Below are positions 51,078-59,792 of a stretch of DNA of 64,000 nucleotides, piece by piece. Where the stretch lies: the NCBI RefSeq assembly GCF_028583545.1, contig NZ_CP087106.1:4522501-4586500 (forward strand), written 5' to 3'. The stretch's first letter is position 1, and each line of letters opens with the position of its first letter. Position numbers and translations under genes: made by a program. The DNA is from Methylobacterium sp. NMS14P. Its GTDB lineage: Bacteria; Pseudomonadota; Alphaproteobacteria; Rhizobiales; Beijerinckiaceae. A model generated the notes under the pieces. That model saw only the letters and a list, made by a program, of their open reading frames with translations, was not told where the DNA came from and made no database searches.

Positions 51078-51404
51078 TTAGTATCCGCCGTAGAACCGCC
51101 GCGGGCCATCGTAGCCGTTAGGGCCACGGCCGTAGCCGCCATACCCACCGTGGTCCGGGCCGCGGTAGCCGTATCCGTAATCGCCCCGCGGTCCGCCCCA
51201 GCCTCCCCGGCCCCAATCGTTCGGGCGGCAGCGCCCCCAGGGGTTGGGGTGGAAGCCGGGACCGCAGCCGCCGGCGACCCGCTCGACGAATGCCTCACGC
51301 TCGGGCGGCCCGAACCCGTATCCGACCGGGGCGGCAACGGCCGCCGAGGAGGCGAAACCTGCTCCGATCAAACCGGCGAGGCCCATCACCTTCAAGCCCA
51401 TCAT
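51078..51404 (-). CDS. Small exported protein with GCGPGF/GRCRP motif and Gly/Tyr-rich tail
   Basis: GGAG lies eight bases before the ATG at 51404, better than the ATG at 51437. A signal peptide (KVMGLAGLIGAGFASSAAVA) leads to the motif CGPGFHPNPWGRCRP and a low-complexity tail (GGWGGPRGDYGYGYRGPDHG and so on). The same Cys motif occurs in the exported protein at 22651-22917. The tail is likely disordered and may bind cell-surface material; this is a guess. Confidence 0.78.
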   Translation of the reverse strand: MMGLKVMGLAGLIGAGFASSAAVAAPVGYGFGPPEREAFVERVAGGCGPGFHPNPWGRCRPNDWGRGGWGGPRGDYGYGYRGPDHGGYGGYGRGPNGYDGPRRFYGGY

Positions 51405-51524
51405 GACTGCAACTCCAAAGGCCCGCGGCCCGACCATGTCGGTCCGGATGGCTTGGAGAATGCTCCTGGACGGCTGACCTGGAACTGAGGAGCTCGTTCA
51501 TCCGTCCGACGGGTGGCACCGCCC

Positions 51525-51686
51525 TCAGAGCCGCCCGGTCACCAGCAGCACGACCAGGACGATGATCAGGATGCCGCCCAGGCCGATGCCGCCGATGCCG
51601 TTGTAGCCGCCACCGTAGTAGCCGTAACCGCCGCCGCCGAGCGCTAGCACGATCAGCACGATGAGGAGGATGGTGACGAGGTTCAT
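51525..51686 (-). CDS. DUF3309-like membrane protein (53 aa)
   Basis: The 53-residue peptide has two hydrophobic segments (TILLIVLIVLALGG and IGLGGILIIVLVVLLVTGRL) around a Gly/Tyr-rich loop (GYGYYGGGYNGIGG), the layout I know from DUF3309 proteins. AGAGCATG-type ribosome region precedes the ATG at 51686. It belongs to the run of small envelope genes from 50 to 53 kb. Confidence 0.7.
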   Translation of the reverse strand: MNLVTILLIVLIVLALGGGGYGYYGGGYNGIGGIGLGGILIIVLVVLLVTGRL

Positions 51687-51723
51687 GCTCTGATCCTTGA
51701 TCGGGTTTGGAAGCGACCGCCGG

Positions 51724-52026
51724 TCACCGTCCGTCGAGGGAAGGGCCGCCGGAGGTGCCGCCGGTGCCGGGTGGTCCACCTGTCGGGGTGCCGCCGATGT
51801 TCACGTCCGGCGTCGTGCCGGGCACCGACGAGTTGCTGGGGTTGGCCTCGTTGCCCCGTGTGATCGGACTAGGCCCAAGGTCCCGGGCGCCGGGACCGAC
51901 GCCGCCGACGGTGGCGGGCGCGGTGACGCCGGTATTGCCAGCGCCACCCGTGGTGACCTGTTGGGCGCCGGCCGGACCGGCCACCATCACTCCCAGCGTG
52001 GCTAGGAGGACCAAGTTCGTTCGCAT
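51724..52026 (-). CDS. Small exported Gly/Thr/Pro-rich protein (100 aa)
   Basis: A signal peptide (NLVLLATLGVMVAGPAGAQ) is followed by a low-complexity part (VTTGGAGNTGVTAPATVGGV, then PSNSSVPGTTPDVNIGGTPT) with no Cys and no recognisable fold. The ATG at 52026 is preceded by AAGGGCGA. It looks like a disordered periplasmic or cell-surface protein in the same run of envelope genes; no function is known to me. Confidence 0.7.
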   Translation of the reverse strand: MRTNLVLLATLGVMVAGPAGAQQVTTGGAGNTGVTAPATVGGVGPGARDLGPSPITRGNEANPSNSSVPGTTPDVNIGGTPTGGPPGTGGTSGGPSLDGR

Positions 52027-52098
52027 CGTCGAATCGCCCTTCCGCTTGCGGCGGGACCTTGCCCGCCGCCATTCCGAGACCATCGGCAGCCGTGTTCC

Positions 52099-52359
52099 TC
52101 AGTACCGGCCACGGGGCGGCACGCCATCCTCGAAGTCGCGGCGGCGCTCCTCCCGGCGGATGTCGTCCCGGATGGCGTCGCGCCGCTCCTCGCGAAGTTC
52201 ATCCCGGCGCTCCTCCCGGCGGATGGCGTCGTACTCGCGCTCGCGCGGCGAGCGCGGGTCGACCCGGATGCCGCCGGGACCGATGTCGATGCTCTGCGCC
52301 AGGGCAGGCACGGCGGGGAACAGGCCGGCGACGAGGCCGGCGGCGAGCAGAGTTTTCAT
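52099..52359 (-). CDS. Small exported protein with Arg/Glu-rich helix
   Basis: AGGAGAGG precedes the ATG. A signal peptide (KTLLAAGLVAGLFPAVPALA) precedes an extended IDIGPGGIRVDPRSP segment and a charged helix built of RREERRDELR-type units. Periplasmic proteins of this type (short, with a D/E-R helix) are known in rhizobia-like bacteria without a function. Length 86. Confidence 0.78.
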   Translation of the reverse strand: MKTLLAAGLVAGLFPAVPALAQSIDIGPGGIRVDPRSPREREYDAIRREERRDELREERRDAIRDDIRREERRRDFEDGVPPRGRY

Positions 52360-52399
52360 ACGTCCTCTCCTGGGTTTATTAGGTTAGGCGGATCGGAGG

Positions 52400-52885
52400 T
52401 CAGCCCTCGTCATCACGCGCGAGCTCACGGCCCGGTACTTCCTGCGTCTCGACCTGTGTCGACCGAGCGTCCCTCGACGAGGTCTGTGCCGTCCTCGCGC
52501 GCGCCACCGTTGCCGGCTTCCCGTGGACCATCCGCTCGGCGGCCCTGGGCTGTCGTCGCGCCTCGGTGTACCGGGATTGACCGAAGGCGTTCGCCATCGA
52601 CGCCGGCAGGATCGGCATCATCGTCATTCCGGCTGGTAGCGGCGCAGTCAGCCGCGGGGCCAACACCGCCATCTCCGACGACAGGGCACTCGGGCGCATG
52701 TACAGGCCGAAGGGCGGGTCGACCCTCGCTGTGACGGGAGTCGACGCTGCCCCGGACTGCGCCGGGACCGGTCGCGCGGCACGGGGCAGCTCCTCGAAGT
52801 TGCCTGGATGCAGCACGCGGGCGGCCACGAGAAGGCCGATGGCGGCGATGGCGGCGGTGCCCAGGGTGGACCGGTAGTGTTCCAT
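52400..52885 (-). CDS. Hypothetical protein with N-terminal membrane anchor (161 aa)
   Basis: The protein has one N-terminal hydrophobic helix (LGTAAIAAIGLLVAARVLHP) and a long polar, probably disordered part (LPRAARPVPAQSGAASTPVT, MANAFGQSRYTEARRQPRAA). I do not recognise a family. The frame is supported by GC-rich codon use like its neighbours and the anchor helix; the length and low complexity of the tail leave some doubt. Confidence 0.6.
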   Translation of the reverse strand: MEHYRSTLGTAAIAAIGLLVAARVLHPGNFEELPRAARPVPAQSGAASTPVTARVDPPFGLYMRPSALSSEMAVLAPRLTAPLPAGMTMMPILPASMANAFGQSRYTEARRQPRAAERMVHGKPATVARARTAQTSSRDARSTQVETQEVPGRELARDDEG

Positions 52886-53067
52886 GGCCCGGGTAACAGG
52901 TCACCAAAGTCAGCCGTTCCGCACCGGTCAAACGATGCGCAGGGGCGTGGCGTCGCCGCAACATCCGGTGTGAGCCACCCGAGATGGTCGGAGGCGTACC
53001 ATGCGCGGAGGGGCCGGCCACGTGGGCCGATCCTCCCGCCGCCCCAGGGGCATACCGAGGACCGCGT

Positions 53068-53226
53068 TCAAGCGGGGCGCTTGAGGTGGCCTCGCAGCGT
53101 GCTGATACGGCTTCCGACGAGCCGCACGGCCTTGCGCAACTGGTCCTCGCTGACCCCGAACTGTCGTGCGTAGGTCTCGCGGCTGGATCGGTCGTGAATG
53201 TCGAGATGGGTGCGTTCGTCCTGCAT
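53068..53226 (-). CDS. DUF3606-like protein (52 aa)
   Basis: The 52-residue frame reads QDERTHLDIHDRSSRETYAR, then QFGVSEDQLRKAVRLVGSRI, and STLRGHLKRPA. The core FGVSEDQLRKAVRLVGSRI matches the DUF3606 pattern of short proteobacterial proteins of unknown function. An ATG six bases further upstream (53232) is in frame; GGA at eight bases favours 53226. Confidence 0.75.
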   Translation of the reverse strand: MQDERTHLDIHDRSSRETYARQFGVSEDQLRKAVRLVGSRISTLRGHLKRPA

Positions 53227-53567
53227 GGTCATCGTCCGATTGATTGCCCCGGGAGGGTACCGGGAACGTCAATTGGCGAACGTCGGTCGAGGCCACGAGT
53301 TGCGCGGATCACCACCATGCTTCCGGTCATGCACAGGGACGTCGCCCGACCTTGTGCGACCGCGCCGGAGCCCCCCGCACCGTTCCGAATACGCCCTCCT
53401 CGCCAGGGGAATTGATAACGAGGCGGTTCCGGAAGCGCCTCCCGCCATGTCGGCGGCGCGATGCGGTCCCGGTCGCGCCGATCCGGGGAATGCCGGGGCA
53501 GACCGTACACTCATGGTGACAACGGACCGCCGCGGAACGGTTCCGCCCAGCACCGGTTCGCCAAGCG
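53227..53567. other. Gene-free stretch upstream of the antiporter gene
   Basis: About 340 bases without a supportable gene. It should contain the promoters for the divergent DUF3606-like gene and the antiporter gene. No clear inverted repeat or riboswitch-like element was recognised. Confidence 0.45.
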
Positions 53568-54842
53568 ATGGAACCTCACGTCTTCGTCGTCGCCGGTTTC
53601 GGCGCACTCGTCCTGCTCACGGCGTGGTTGCCGATGGTCCTGCGGGCGCTGCCGCTGTCCCTCCCCATCTGCTGTGTCGTGGCGGGCGCGGCGCTGTCCC
53701 TCGTCCCACCTTTCGCCGGGCTGGCGCGACACCCGGCCGAGCACATTCGCTTGGTCGAGCACGCGACCGAGGCCGTCGTCGTCATCTCGTTGATGGGCGC
53801 CGGGCTGAAGATCGACCGGCTGATCGGCTGGAAGCGCTGGGCGACGACGTGGCGGATGCTCGGCATAGCCATGCCGCTGACCATCGCGGCCCTTGCCGTC
53901 CTGGCGTCCACCCTCCTCGGGCTCGGGGCGGCGGCGTCCCTGCTGCTCGGCGCGTCGCTCGCACCGACCGATCCGGTGCTCGCCTCCGACGTTCAGGTCG
54001 GGCATCCCTCGGAGGGGCAGGAGGACGAGATGCGGTTCGCGCTCACCTCCGAGGCCGGGTTGAACGACGGCCTCGCCTTCCCTTTCGTCAACCTCGCCAT
54101 CGCCCTTGCCAGCGGTGGCCTGTCCCTCGGGCATTGGCTGGCCGTCGACGTCGCGTGGAAGGTCGCGGTCGGGGCGGTCCTGGGTGCGCTGGTCGGCCGG
54201 GCGCTGGGATGGCTGACCTTCCACCTGCCCAACGTCTCCAAGCTCTCGCGAACCGGCGACGGTTTCGTGGCGCTCGGTGTGACCTGCCTCGCCTACGGCA
54301 TCGTCCAGGCGGTCGACGGCTACGGGTTCGTCGGGGTCTTCGCAGCGGCGTTGGCCTTGCGGGCATCGAACAGCGGCCACGACTACCATCGCAAGATGCA
54401 CGACTACGCGGAGGAACTCGAACGCCTGCTGATGATGGTCCTCCTCGTGGGATTCGGCTTCGCGCTGACCGGTGGGGGGCTCCTGGGGGGCCTGACTTGG
54501 CCCGCGGCCGTCTTCGTGGTCCTCGCCCTGCTCATCGTCCGTCCCTTGTGCGGGTGGGTCGGACTGGCCGGTTCAGGGCTGCCGACCGAGGAACGGGCCG
54601 TGATCTCCTTCTTCGGCATCCGCGGCCTGGGCACGATGTACTACGTCGCGTACGCGTTCGGGCATGCTTCCTTCGAGGCGCCGGACCTTATCTGGGCGAC
54701 GGTCGGACTGGCGGTGCTGGTCTCCATCGTCATGCACGGGATCACCGTCACGCCGGTGCTGCGCCACCTAGACCACCGCAGCGGCCGCGACACGGAGAGC
54801 GGCCAGCTCGACCTTGCGCTCCGGGACCCCCAGCCGCGGTGA
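53568..54842 (+). CDS. Cation:proton antiporter (CPA1 family)
   Basis: The 424-residue protein has about 12 hydrophobic segments. GASLAPTDPVLASDVQVG contains the transport-site Asp pair region (TDP), LTSEAGLNDGLAFPFVNL is the second conserved core, and GIRGLGTMYYVAYAFG matches the late helix of CPA1 exchangers. It should exchange Na+ or K+ for protons. It is one of two such proteins within 6 kb, so it may help in salt or pH balance. The ribosome site at the ATG is weak. Confidence 0.9.
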   Translation: MEPHVFVVAGFGALVLLTAWLPMVLRALPLSLPICCVVAGAALSLVPPFAGLARHPAEHIRLVEHATEAVVVISLMGAGLKIDRLIGWKRWATTWRMLGIAMPLTIAALAVLASTLLGLGAAASLLLGASLAPTDPVLASDVQVGHPSEGQEDEMRFALTSEAGLNDGLAFPFVNLAIALASGGLSLGHWLAVDVAWKVAVGAVLGALVGRALGWLTFHLPNVSKLSRTGDGFVALGVTCLAYGIVQAVDGYGFVGVFAAALALRASNSGHDYHRKMHDYAEELERLLMMVLLVGFGFALTGGGLLGGLTWPAAVFVVLALLIVRPLCGWVGLAGSGLPTEERAVISFFGIRGLGTMYYVAYAFGHASFEAPDLIWATVGLAVLVSIVMHGITVTPVLRHLDHRSGRDTESGQLDLALRDPQPR

Positions 54843-54870
54843 ACGGGACCGGATGTCCGGCGGATCATGG

Positions 54871-55929
54871 TCACCGTCTGGGACCGCGTATCCCGAGGCC
54901 CCGGATGACGGCGTAGGCCGCCACGGCCGACACCGCGGCGAGCACGGAGACGACACCGAACCCGTGGGGGGCATCGGTGAAGGGCAGGCCCTTGACGTTC
55001 ATCCCGAACAGCCCGGTGATGAAGGTCGGGGGCAGGAACAGGGCCGAGAGGACCGACAGCGTGTAGAGCTGACGGTTCGCCTCCTCGGCCGTCCGCTCGG
55101 ATACCTCCTCCTGAAGCAGCCGGGCACGCTCCGCCTGCAGGCTCATGTCGCGGTCGAGAGCGTCGAGCCGTTGCGCCAGGCGGGCCGCTGCGGCCATCGC
55201 CGGCCCGTGCACGTCCGCCGTTGCCCCGTCCGTCTCCAGGCGGTGGAACACCGCGGCGAGACCGGTGATCTGCCGATGCAGCCGCACCGCGTTGCGCCGC
55301 ACCGGCCCGAGGCGGCGACGGTCGTCACGAGGGCGCCCGTCGAGGACGTGGTCCTCGATCCCGTCGAGGGCATCCGAGAGACGCTGCCCAGTCAATGCCA
55401 TCGCCGAGACGACGTGACCGACCAGGATCTCCAGCAGCAGGACGGGTGAGGCGGCGGTGTCACCCCGACCGACCGCTTCCCGCGTCGCGTCCGGGCTCTC
55501 CGCCGGTCCACGTCGGCCGCTGACGAGGCTGCGTGGCCCCATGACGAAGTGGAGCCTGCCGGCAGGGACCGGCTTCGCGCCGGGCCTGGCGAGGTCGGCG
55601 ACGACACCGGCGATGTGGTCGCCCTCGACCGTGACGCGCTGGTGCTCGTCGGGTGCGAACACCGCCTCGGCGAGCCGGGCAGGGCCGAGCTTGCCTTCAC
55701 GCGAAGGCCGAACGAGGTCAGTAGCATCCAGATCGTAGTGCAGCCAGACGAAGCCGCCGCCGAACGCGTCGAGGTCCGCCGTCGCCTCCGACACCGTAAT
55801 GGTCCGCCCCCGCCCCTCGGCATCGAACGCCATCGCCCAAAGAGGTTCCCCCGGTGTTCCCGGCCACTCACGACCGGCAGGGGGCGAGGTTGCCCCGGGA
55901 CCATCCTCGTGCTGGTTCGACGGCTTCAT
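54871..55929 (-). CDS. CorA/ZntB-type divalent metal transporter
   Basis: The 352-residue protein has the CorA layout: a large soluble N-terminal domain (about 1-280, with long helices TGQRLSDALDGIEDHVLDGR, LQAERARLLQEEVSERTAEE), then two C-terminal membrane helices around the GMN signature (FGMNVKGLPF). The sequence resembles the ZntB branch, which moves Zn2+, more than CorA Mg2+ channels, by its YTLSVLSALFLPPTFITGLF helix. It lies convergent to the antiporter gene with 28 bases between. Confidence 0.92.
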   Translation of the reverse strand: MKPSNQHEDGPGATSPPAGREWPGTPGEPLWAMAFDAEGRGRTITVSEATADLDAFGGGFVWLHYDLDATDLVRPSREGKLGPARLAEAVFAPDEHQRVTVEGDHIAGVVADLARPGAKPVPAGRLHFVMGPRSLVSGRRGPAESPDATREAVGRGDTAASPVLLLEILVGHVVSAMALTGQRLSDALDGIEDHVLDGRPRDDRRRLGPVRRNAVRLHRQITGLAAVFHRLETDGATADVHGPAMAAAARLAQRLDALDRDMSLQAERARLLQEEVSERTAEEANRQLYTLSVLSALFLPPTFITGLFGMNVKGLPFTDAPHGFGVVSVLAAVSAVAAYAVIRGLGIRGPRR

Positions 55930-56165
55930 CGGGTGTTTCCATTCGGGCTCGGCGAACGAGCGACCACGAACTGCGCCTTAGCCTGAGTGTTTCACGCGTC
56001 TCCGTATCTCCGGTATGGTGCGGCCCACACCCGAATCCAGGGCGACCAACAAGCGGCATGGCCGGCCCATCCGACATTCCAGCGCTACATAGTCATCGGG
56101 TTGAGGCCAGCCCGTTCAGCCCCGCGAACACGTCCATTCGCCGATCGCGTGGGAGTGCCCTGGAC

Positions 56166-57635
56166 GTGAATGCGCGGGCATCCCTGATCCGGGTTACCGC
56201 CCTGATCCTCGGCTGCGTCCCGTTGGTTGCCGTTGCGCAGACGACCAACACCGGCGCGGGCGGTGACCCGCGCACGTCGGTGGCCCAGCCGGAGGTGTCC
56301 GGCAAGCCGTCGGCCGTGGCGACGACCTCGATCCAGGCGGTTCTGGGCGACGCGGCGGACCCGACGGGCCTGCGCCGGTACCTGTCCGACCGCGGGGTCG
56401 TCCTCAGCTTCAACGCCATCGCCGACATCCTCGGGGACACCAGCGGCGGTACGCGCCGGACCGCCACCGTCATCGGTCGCCTCGACATGCAGCTCGACGC
56501 CGACCTCGACCGCCTCGCGGGATGGAAAGGTTTGGCGTTCCGGGCCGAAGCCTTCCAGATCAACGGCGCCGGGCTGACGCGCGCGGCCGTCAACGACCTC
56601 GCGGTGGTGAGCGAACTGGAGGCGCTGCCGTCGACGCGCCTGTACGAACTGTGGGTCGAGCAGCAGCTCCTCGACGGCCAGCTCACCATCAAGCTGGGGC
56701 AAGTCGCGGCCGACACCGAGTTCCTGGTCAGCCAGACCGCGACGCTGTTCATCAACTCGACGTTCGGTTGGCCGACCCTCACCGGGACCAACCTTCCGAG
56801 CGGCGGCCCGGCCTACCCGTTCGGCGCCCCGGCGGTCCGCGCCAAGTACCTCCCGACCCCGAACCTCTCGTTCCAGGTCGGGCTGTTCGACGGAGACCCG
56901 GCCGGACCGGCGCAGGCGTGGAACGACCCGGACCCGCAGCGGCGGAACCGCACCGGAACGAACTTCCGCATGTCCGACCCGGCTTTCCTGATCGCCGAGG
57001 TCGCCTACGCCTACAACGTCCAGGAACGGGCCCGGACCGGTCAGGTCCTGGACGAGCCCGGGACGGTGACGTTCGGGGGCTGGCACCATTTCGGGCGGTT
57101 CGACTCGCTCCGGGTCGACGACACCGGCCACTCGCTCGCCGATCCCGCGACCACGGGCACCCCACGCCGGTTCCGCGGCGACGACGGCCTGTACGCGATG
57201 ATCGACCAGACCGTGTACCGCGAGCCCGGCAAGGACGACGAGGGCGCCAGCGCCTTCGTCCGCGCCATGGCTTCGCCCGGCGACCGCAACTTGGTCGACC
57301 TCTACCTCGACGCCGGCATCGGCTACCGCGGCCTGCTGCCCGGGCGGTCGGACGATACCGCGGGCGTCGCCGTGTCCTACGCGCGCATCTCGCCCTCGGC
57401 CCGCGGCGCGGACCGCGACACGATCCTGGAGACGGGCATCGCGATGCCCCGGCGCCGGTTCGAGGCCCTGGTCGAGGCGACGTACCAGGCGGTTCTCGGC
57501 CCGGGCGTCACGGTGCAGCCGAACCTGCAGTACGTCTTCCACCCAGGCGGCAACGTCCCGGATCCACGCGACGAGCTCGGGCGCAGGATCAAGAACGCCA
57601 CAGTGGTCGGCCTACGGGCGACGCTGACCTATTGA
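56166..57635 (+). CDS. OprB-like carbohydrate porin
   Basis: A signal peptide (SLIRVTALILGCVPLVAVAQ) leads to a 465-residue beta-barrel protein with OprB features: YLSDRGVVLSFNAIADILGD near the start, LYELWVEQQLLDGQLTIKLG, GQVAADTEFLVSQTATLFIN, and a C-terminus ending in a beta strand with aromatic residue (VGLRATLTY). Such porins take up sugars through the outer membrane. The GTG at 56166 with GGGAG upstream is the best start; the open frame upstream contains no signal peptide. Confidence 0.9.
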   Translation: MNARASLIRVTALILGCVPLVAVAQTTNTGAGGDPRTSVAQPEVSGKPSAVATTSIQAVLGDAADPTGLRRYLSDRGVVLSFNAIADILGDTSGGTRRTATVIGRLDMQLDADLDRLAGWKGLAFRAEAFQINGAGLTRAAVNDLAVVSELEALPSTRLYELWVEQQLLDGQLTIKLGQVAADTEFLVSQTATLFINSTFGWPTLTGTNLPSGGPAYPFGAPAVRAKYLPTPNLSFQVGLFDGDPAGPAQAWNDPDPQRRNRTGTNFRMSDPAFLIAEVAYAYNVQERARTGQVLDEPGTVTFGGWHHFGRFDSLRVDDTGHSLADPATTGTPRRFRGDDGLYAMIDQTVYREPGKDDEGASAFVRAMASPGDRNLVDLYLDAGIGYRGLLPGRSDDTAGVAVSYARISPSARGADRDTILETGIAMPRRRFEALVEATYQAVLGPGVTVQPNLQYVFHPGGNVPDPRDELGRRIKNATVVGLRATLTY

Positions 57636-57724
57636 GCCGGGTTCGACAAGGGGTGGCTCACAGGAAAGACCATTCGGTCCGAGGGCGAACCCGTCTAGCC
57701 CGAATATCGTTCGAAGGCCCGTCG

Positions 57725-59551
57725 TCAGGCGTATACCGGTGCCGGTTCTTCCCCGACGTCAATGGTAGGGACGTTCGGCGGGGACAGGGTGAGCATGCGG
57801 TCCCCTTCGCCGAGGGCGGCACGCTCGTTGTCGGGCGACAGGAATTCGACCGATCCGTCCGTCCGGATGTTCAGCAGGGCAACCACGTCGGGCTGCGCCT
57901 CCGCGTTCGCGGGGACGACCTCGAACCGCCAACCGGCCTCGTGCCGCCCGGCGAGGGCATCGAAGTCGGCCTTGCCGTCACCGAACACCTTGCCGCGGGC
58001 GTCCCGGCTCACGCCAGTATCTTCGTGCAGGAGATGGTCCGCCGACAGCGCCAGTTGGTAGACCCGCTCGCGCCCGATCTCAGGGGCCAGCCTTGTGCAC
58101 ACCAGCGCGTTGTAAAGCTCGTCCCGGGTCGCCGCGAGCAGGTGGTCCGGGGGATGGTCGGCGAGCCCTTCTTCGGCATGCCTTGACAGGAGCTCGGCCT
58201 GCAGGGTCGGCACCCCCGCGTCACGGGCGGCCTGGAGGGTTCCCGGGAAGGTGTCCACCAGCACGACCGGTACCCCCGCGCGATGCAGCGCTATGACCAT
58301 GTCGCTCGCCCATGGGGACGCGCCGACGACCGCGAGCCTTTGGGTCTCGGTCGCGGTCGACAGGCCCAGCCGCCGGGCCAGCGGGCCCAGCGAGAAGCCA
58401 TGGAGGATGACGGTGGCAACGATGACCGCGAACACGGTGGGCTGGATCAGGTCGCCGCCGGCATAGCCCGCCTCGCTCAGGCGGGGCCCGGCCAGGCCGG
58501 CGACCGCGGCCGCGACGATGCCGCGGGGGCCTATCCAGCCTACGAACAGGCGCTCCCCCCGCGACAGGTCGCTGCCCAGCGTCGCGAGCCAGATGGCGGC
58601 CGGGCGGACCGCGAACAGGATGGCGGCCGTGAGGCCGAGGATGGGCAGGGACAGCTTGCCGAGGACGCCGAGGTCGAGGTCGGCGGTCAGCACGACGAAC
58701 AGGCATGACACGAGCAGGACGACGAGAGCTTCCTTGAACCGTCGCAACTCCGCGAGGCCCGGCACGTGCCGGTTGGCCAGGGCGATGCCGAACACGGTGG
58801 CGCCGATCAGCCCGGCCTCGTGCATGAGCAGGTTCGGGACGACGTAGGCGACGAGGGCGAGGGCGAGCAGCACGGGCGTCTTGAGCGTTTCCGGGACGAG
58901 ATCGCGCCGGAACGCCCAGGCGACCGCGAGGGCGAAGCCGACGCCGAGCCCGCCTGCCACGACCATCCCCTCGGCGAGGTGGAGCGCCAGGGCGACCGCC
59001 GGGGTCTCGTCCGCGCCATGTGGCACGCCGACGAGGATCTCGATGACGACAGCCGTGAGGATGGCCCCTACCGGGTCGTTGACGATGGCCTCCCACTTCA
59101 GGAACGCCGCCGAGCGTCGCTCAAGGCGCGCGTGGCGCAACAGGGGCAGGATCACCGTCGGGCCCGTCACGACGAGGATGGCGCCGAACACCGAGGCGGG
59201 CCCCCACATCATGCCGCCGATGAGATGGGCCGCTAGGGTGCCCAGGACGAAGTTGACCGGCAGCGCGAAGGCGGTGAGGCGGAGCACGCCCTCTCCCGAG
59301 GCCCTGAGTTCGCGGAAGTCGAGGGCGAGGCCACCCTCGAACACCACGATGGCGACAGCCAGCCCGATCAGCGGACGCAGGTTCTCACCGAAGTCGCGGG
59401 TCGGGTGCAGCAGGCTGAGCACGGGGCCGACGAGGAACCCGAGCGCGAGCAGCAGCACGATGGCGGGGATGCGCAGGCACGCGGCGAGCACCTGGGCAGC
59501 GATGCCACCGCCCACAATGCATAGCACCGCCGTCGCCAGACCGTATTCCAT
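57725..59551 (-). CDS. Cation:proton antiporter with C-terminal TrkA-like nucleotide-binding domain
   Basis: The 608-residue protein has a Na+/H+ exchanger membrane domain (about 1-395, 12-13 helices; FEGGLALDFRELRASG, VVTGPTVILPLL, KWEAIVNDPVGAILTAVVIE, VGWIGPRGIVAAAVAGL) followed by a Rossmann-like domain (about 405-520; RLAVVGASPWASDMVIALHR, then VVLVDTFPGTLQAARDAGVP) and a TrkA-C-like end. The fused domain likely binds NAD(H) and controls transport. GGAG lies eight bases before the ATG at 59551. Confidence 0.92.
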   Translation of the reverse strand: MEYGLATAVLCIVGGGIAAQVLAACLRIPAIVLLLALGFLVGPVLSLLHPTRDFGENLRPLIGLAVAIVVFEGGLALDFRELRASGEGVLRLTAFALPVNFVLGTLAAHLIGGMMWGPASVFGAILVVTGPTVILPLLRHARLERRSAAFLKWEAIVNDPVGAILTAVVIEILVGVPHGADETPAVALALHLAEGMVVAGGLGVGFALAVAWAFRRDLVPETLKTPVLLALALVAYVVPNLLMHEAGLIGATVFGIALANRHVPGLAELRRFKEALVVLLVSCLFVVLTADLDLGVLGKLSLPILGLTAAILFAVRPAAIWLATLGSDLSRGERLFVGWIGPRGIVAAAVAGLAGPRLSEAGYAGGDLIQPTVFAVIVATVILHGFSLGPLARRLGLSTATETQRLAVVGASPWASDMVIALHRAGVPVVLVDTFPGTLQAARDAGVPTLQAELLSRHAEEGLADHPPDHLLAATRDELYNALVCTRLAPEIGRERVYQLALSADHLLHEDTGVSRDARGKVFGDGKADFDALAGRHEAGWRFEVVPANAEAQPDVVALLNIRTDGSVEFLSPDNERAALGEGDRMLTLSPPNVPTIDVGEEPAPVYA

Positions 59552-59792
59552 GCGCGATGCTCCGGACAGGCGTCCGGACCAGACTAGGGACGCCAGAACC
59601 AAGTTTGAGGGTGGGTGATGACTGTCACGCGTCGCGCGGCTTCCCACCGGAGAAGCGAGGGAGCTGGCACGTGCGTCAGGGCCAATCGCGGGACGGCGAC
59701 ACGGTTCCTTCTCATGCCCAATCGCGCGACCGCAGCGTCCTGCGTGTGCGGGGTCAGAAGCCCTCGTGCCAGTATGTCCCCCTCCGCCGGCC

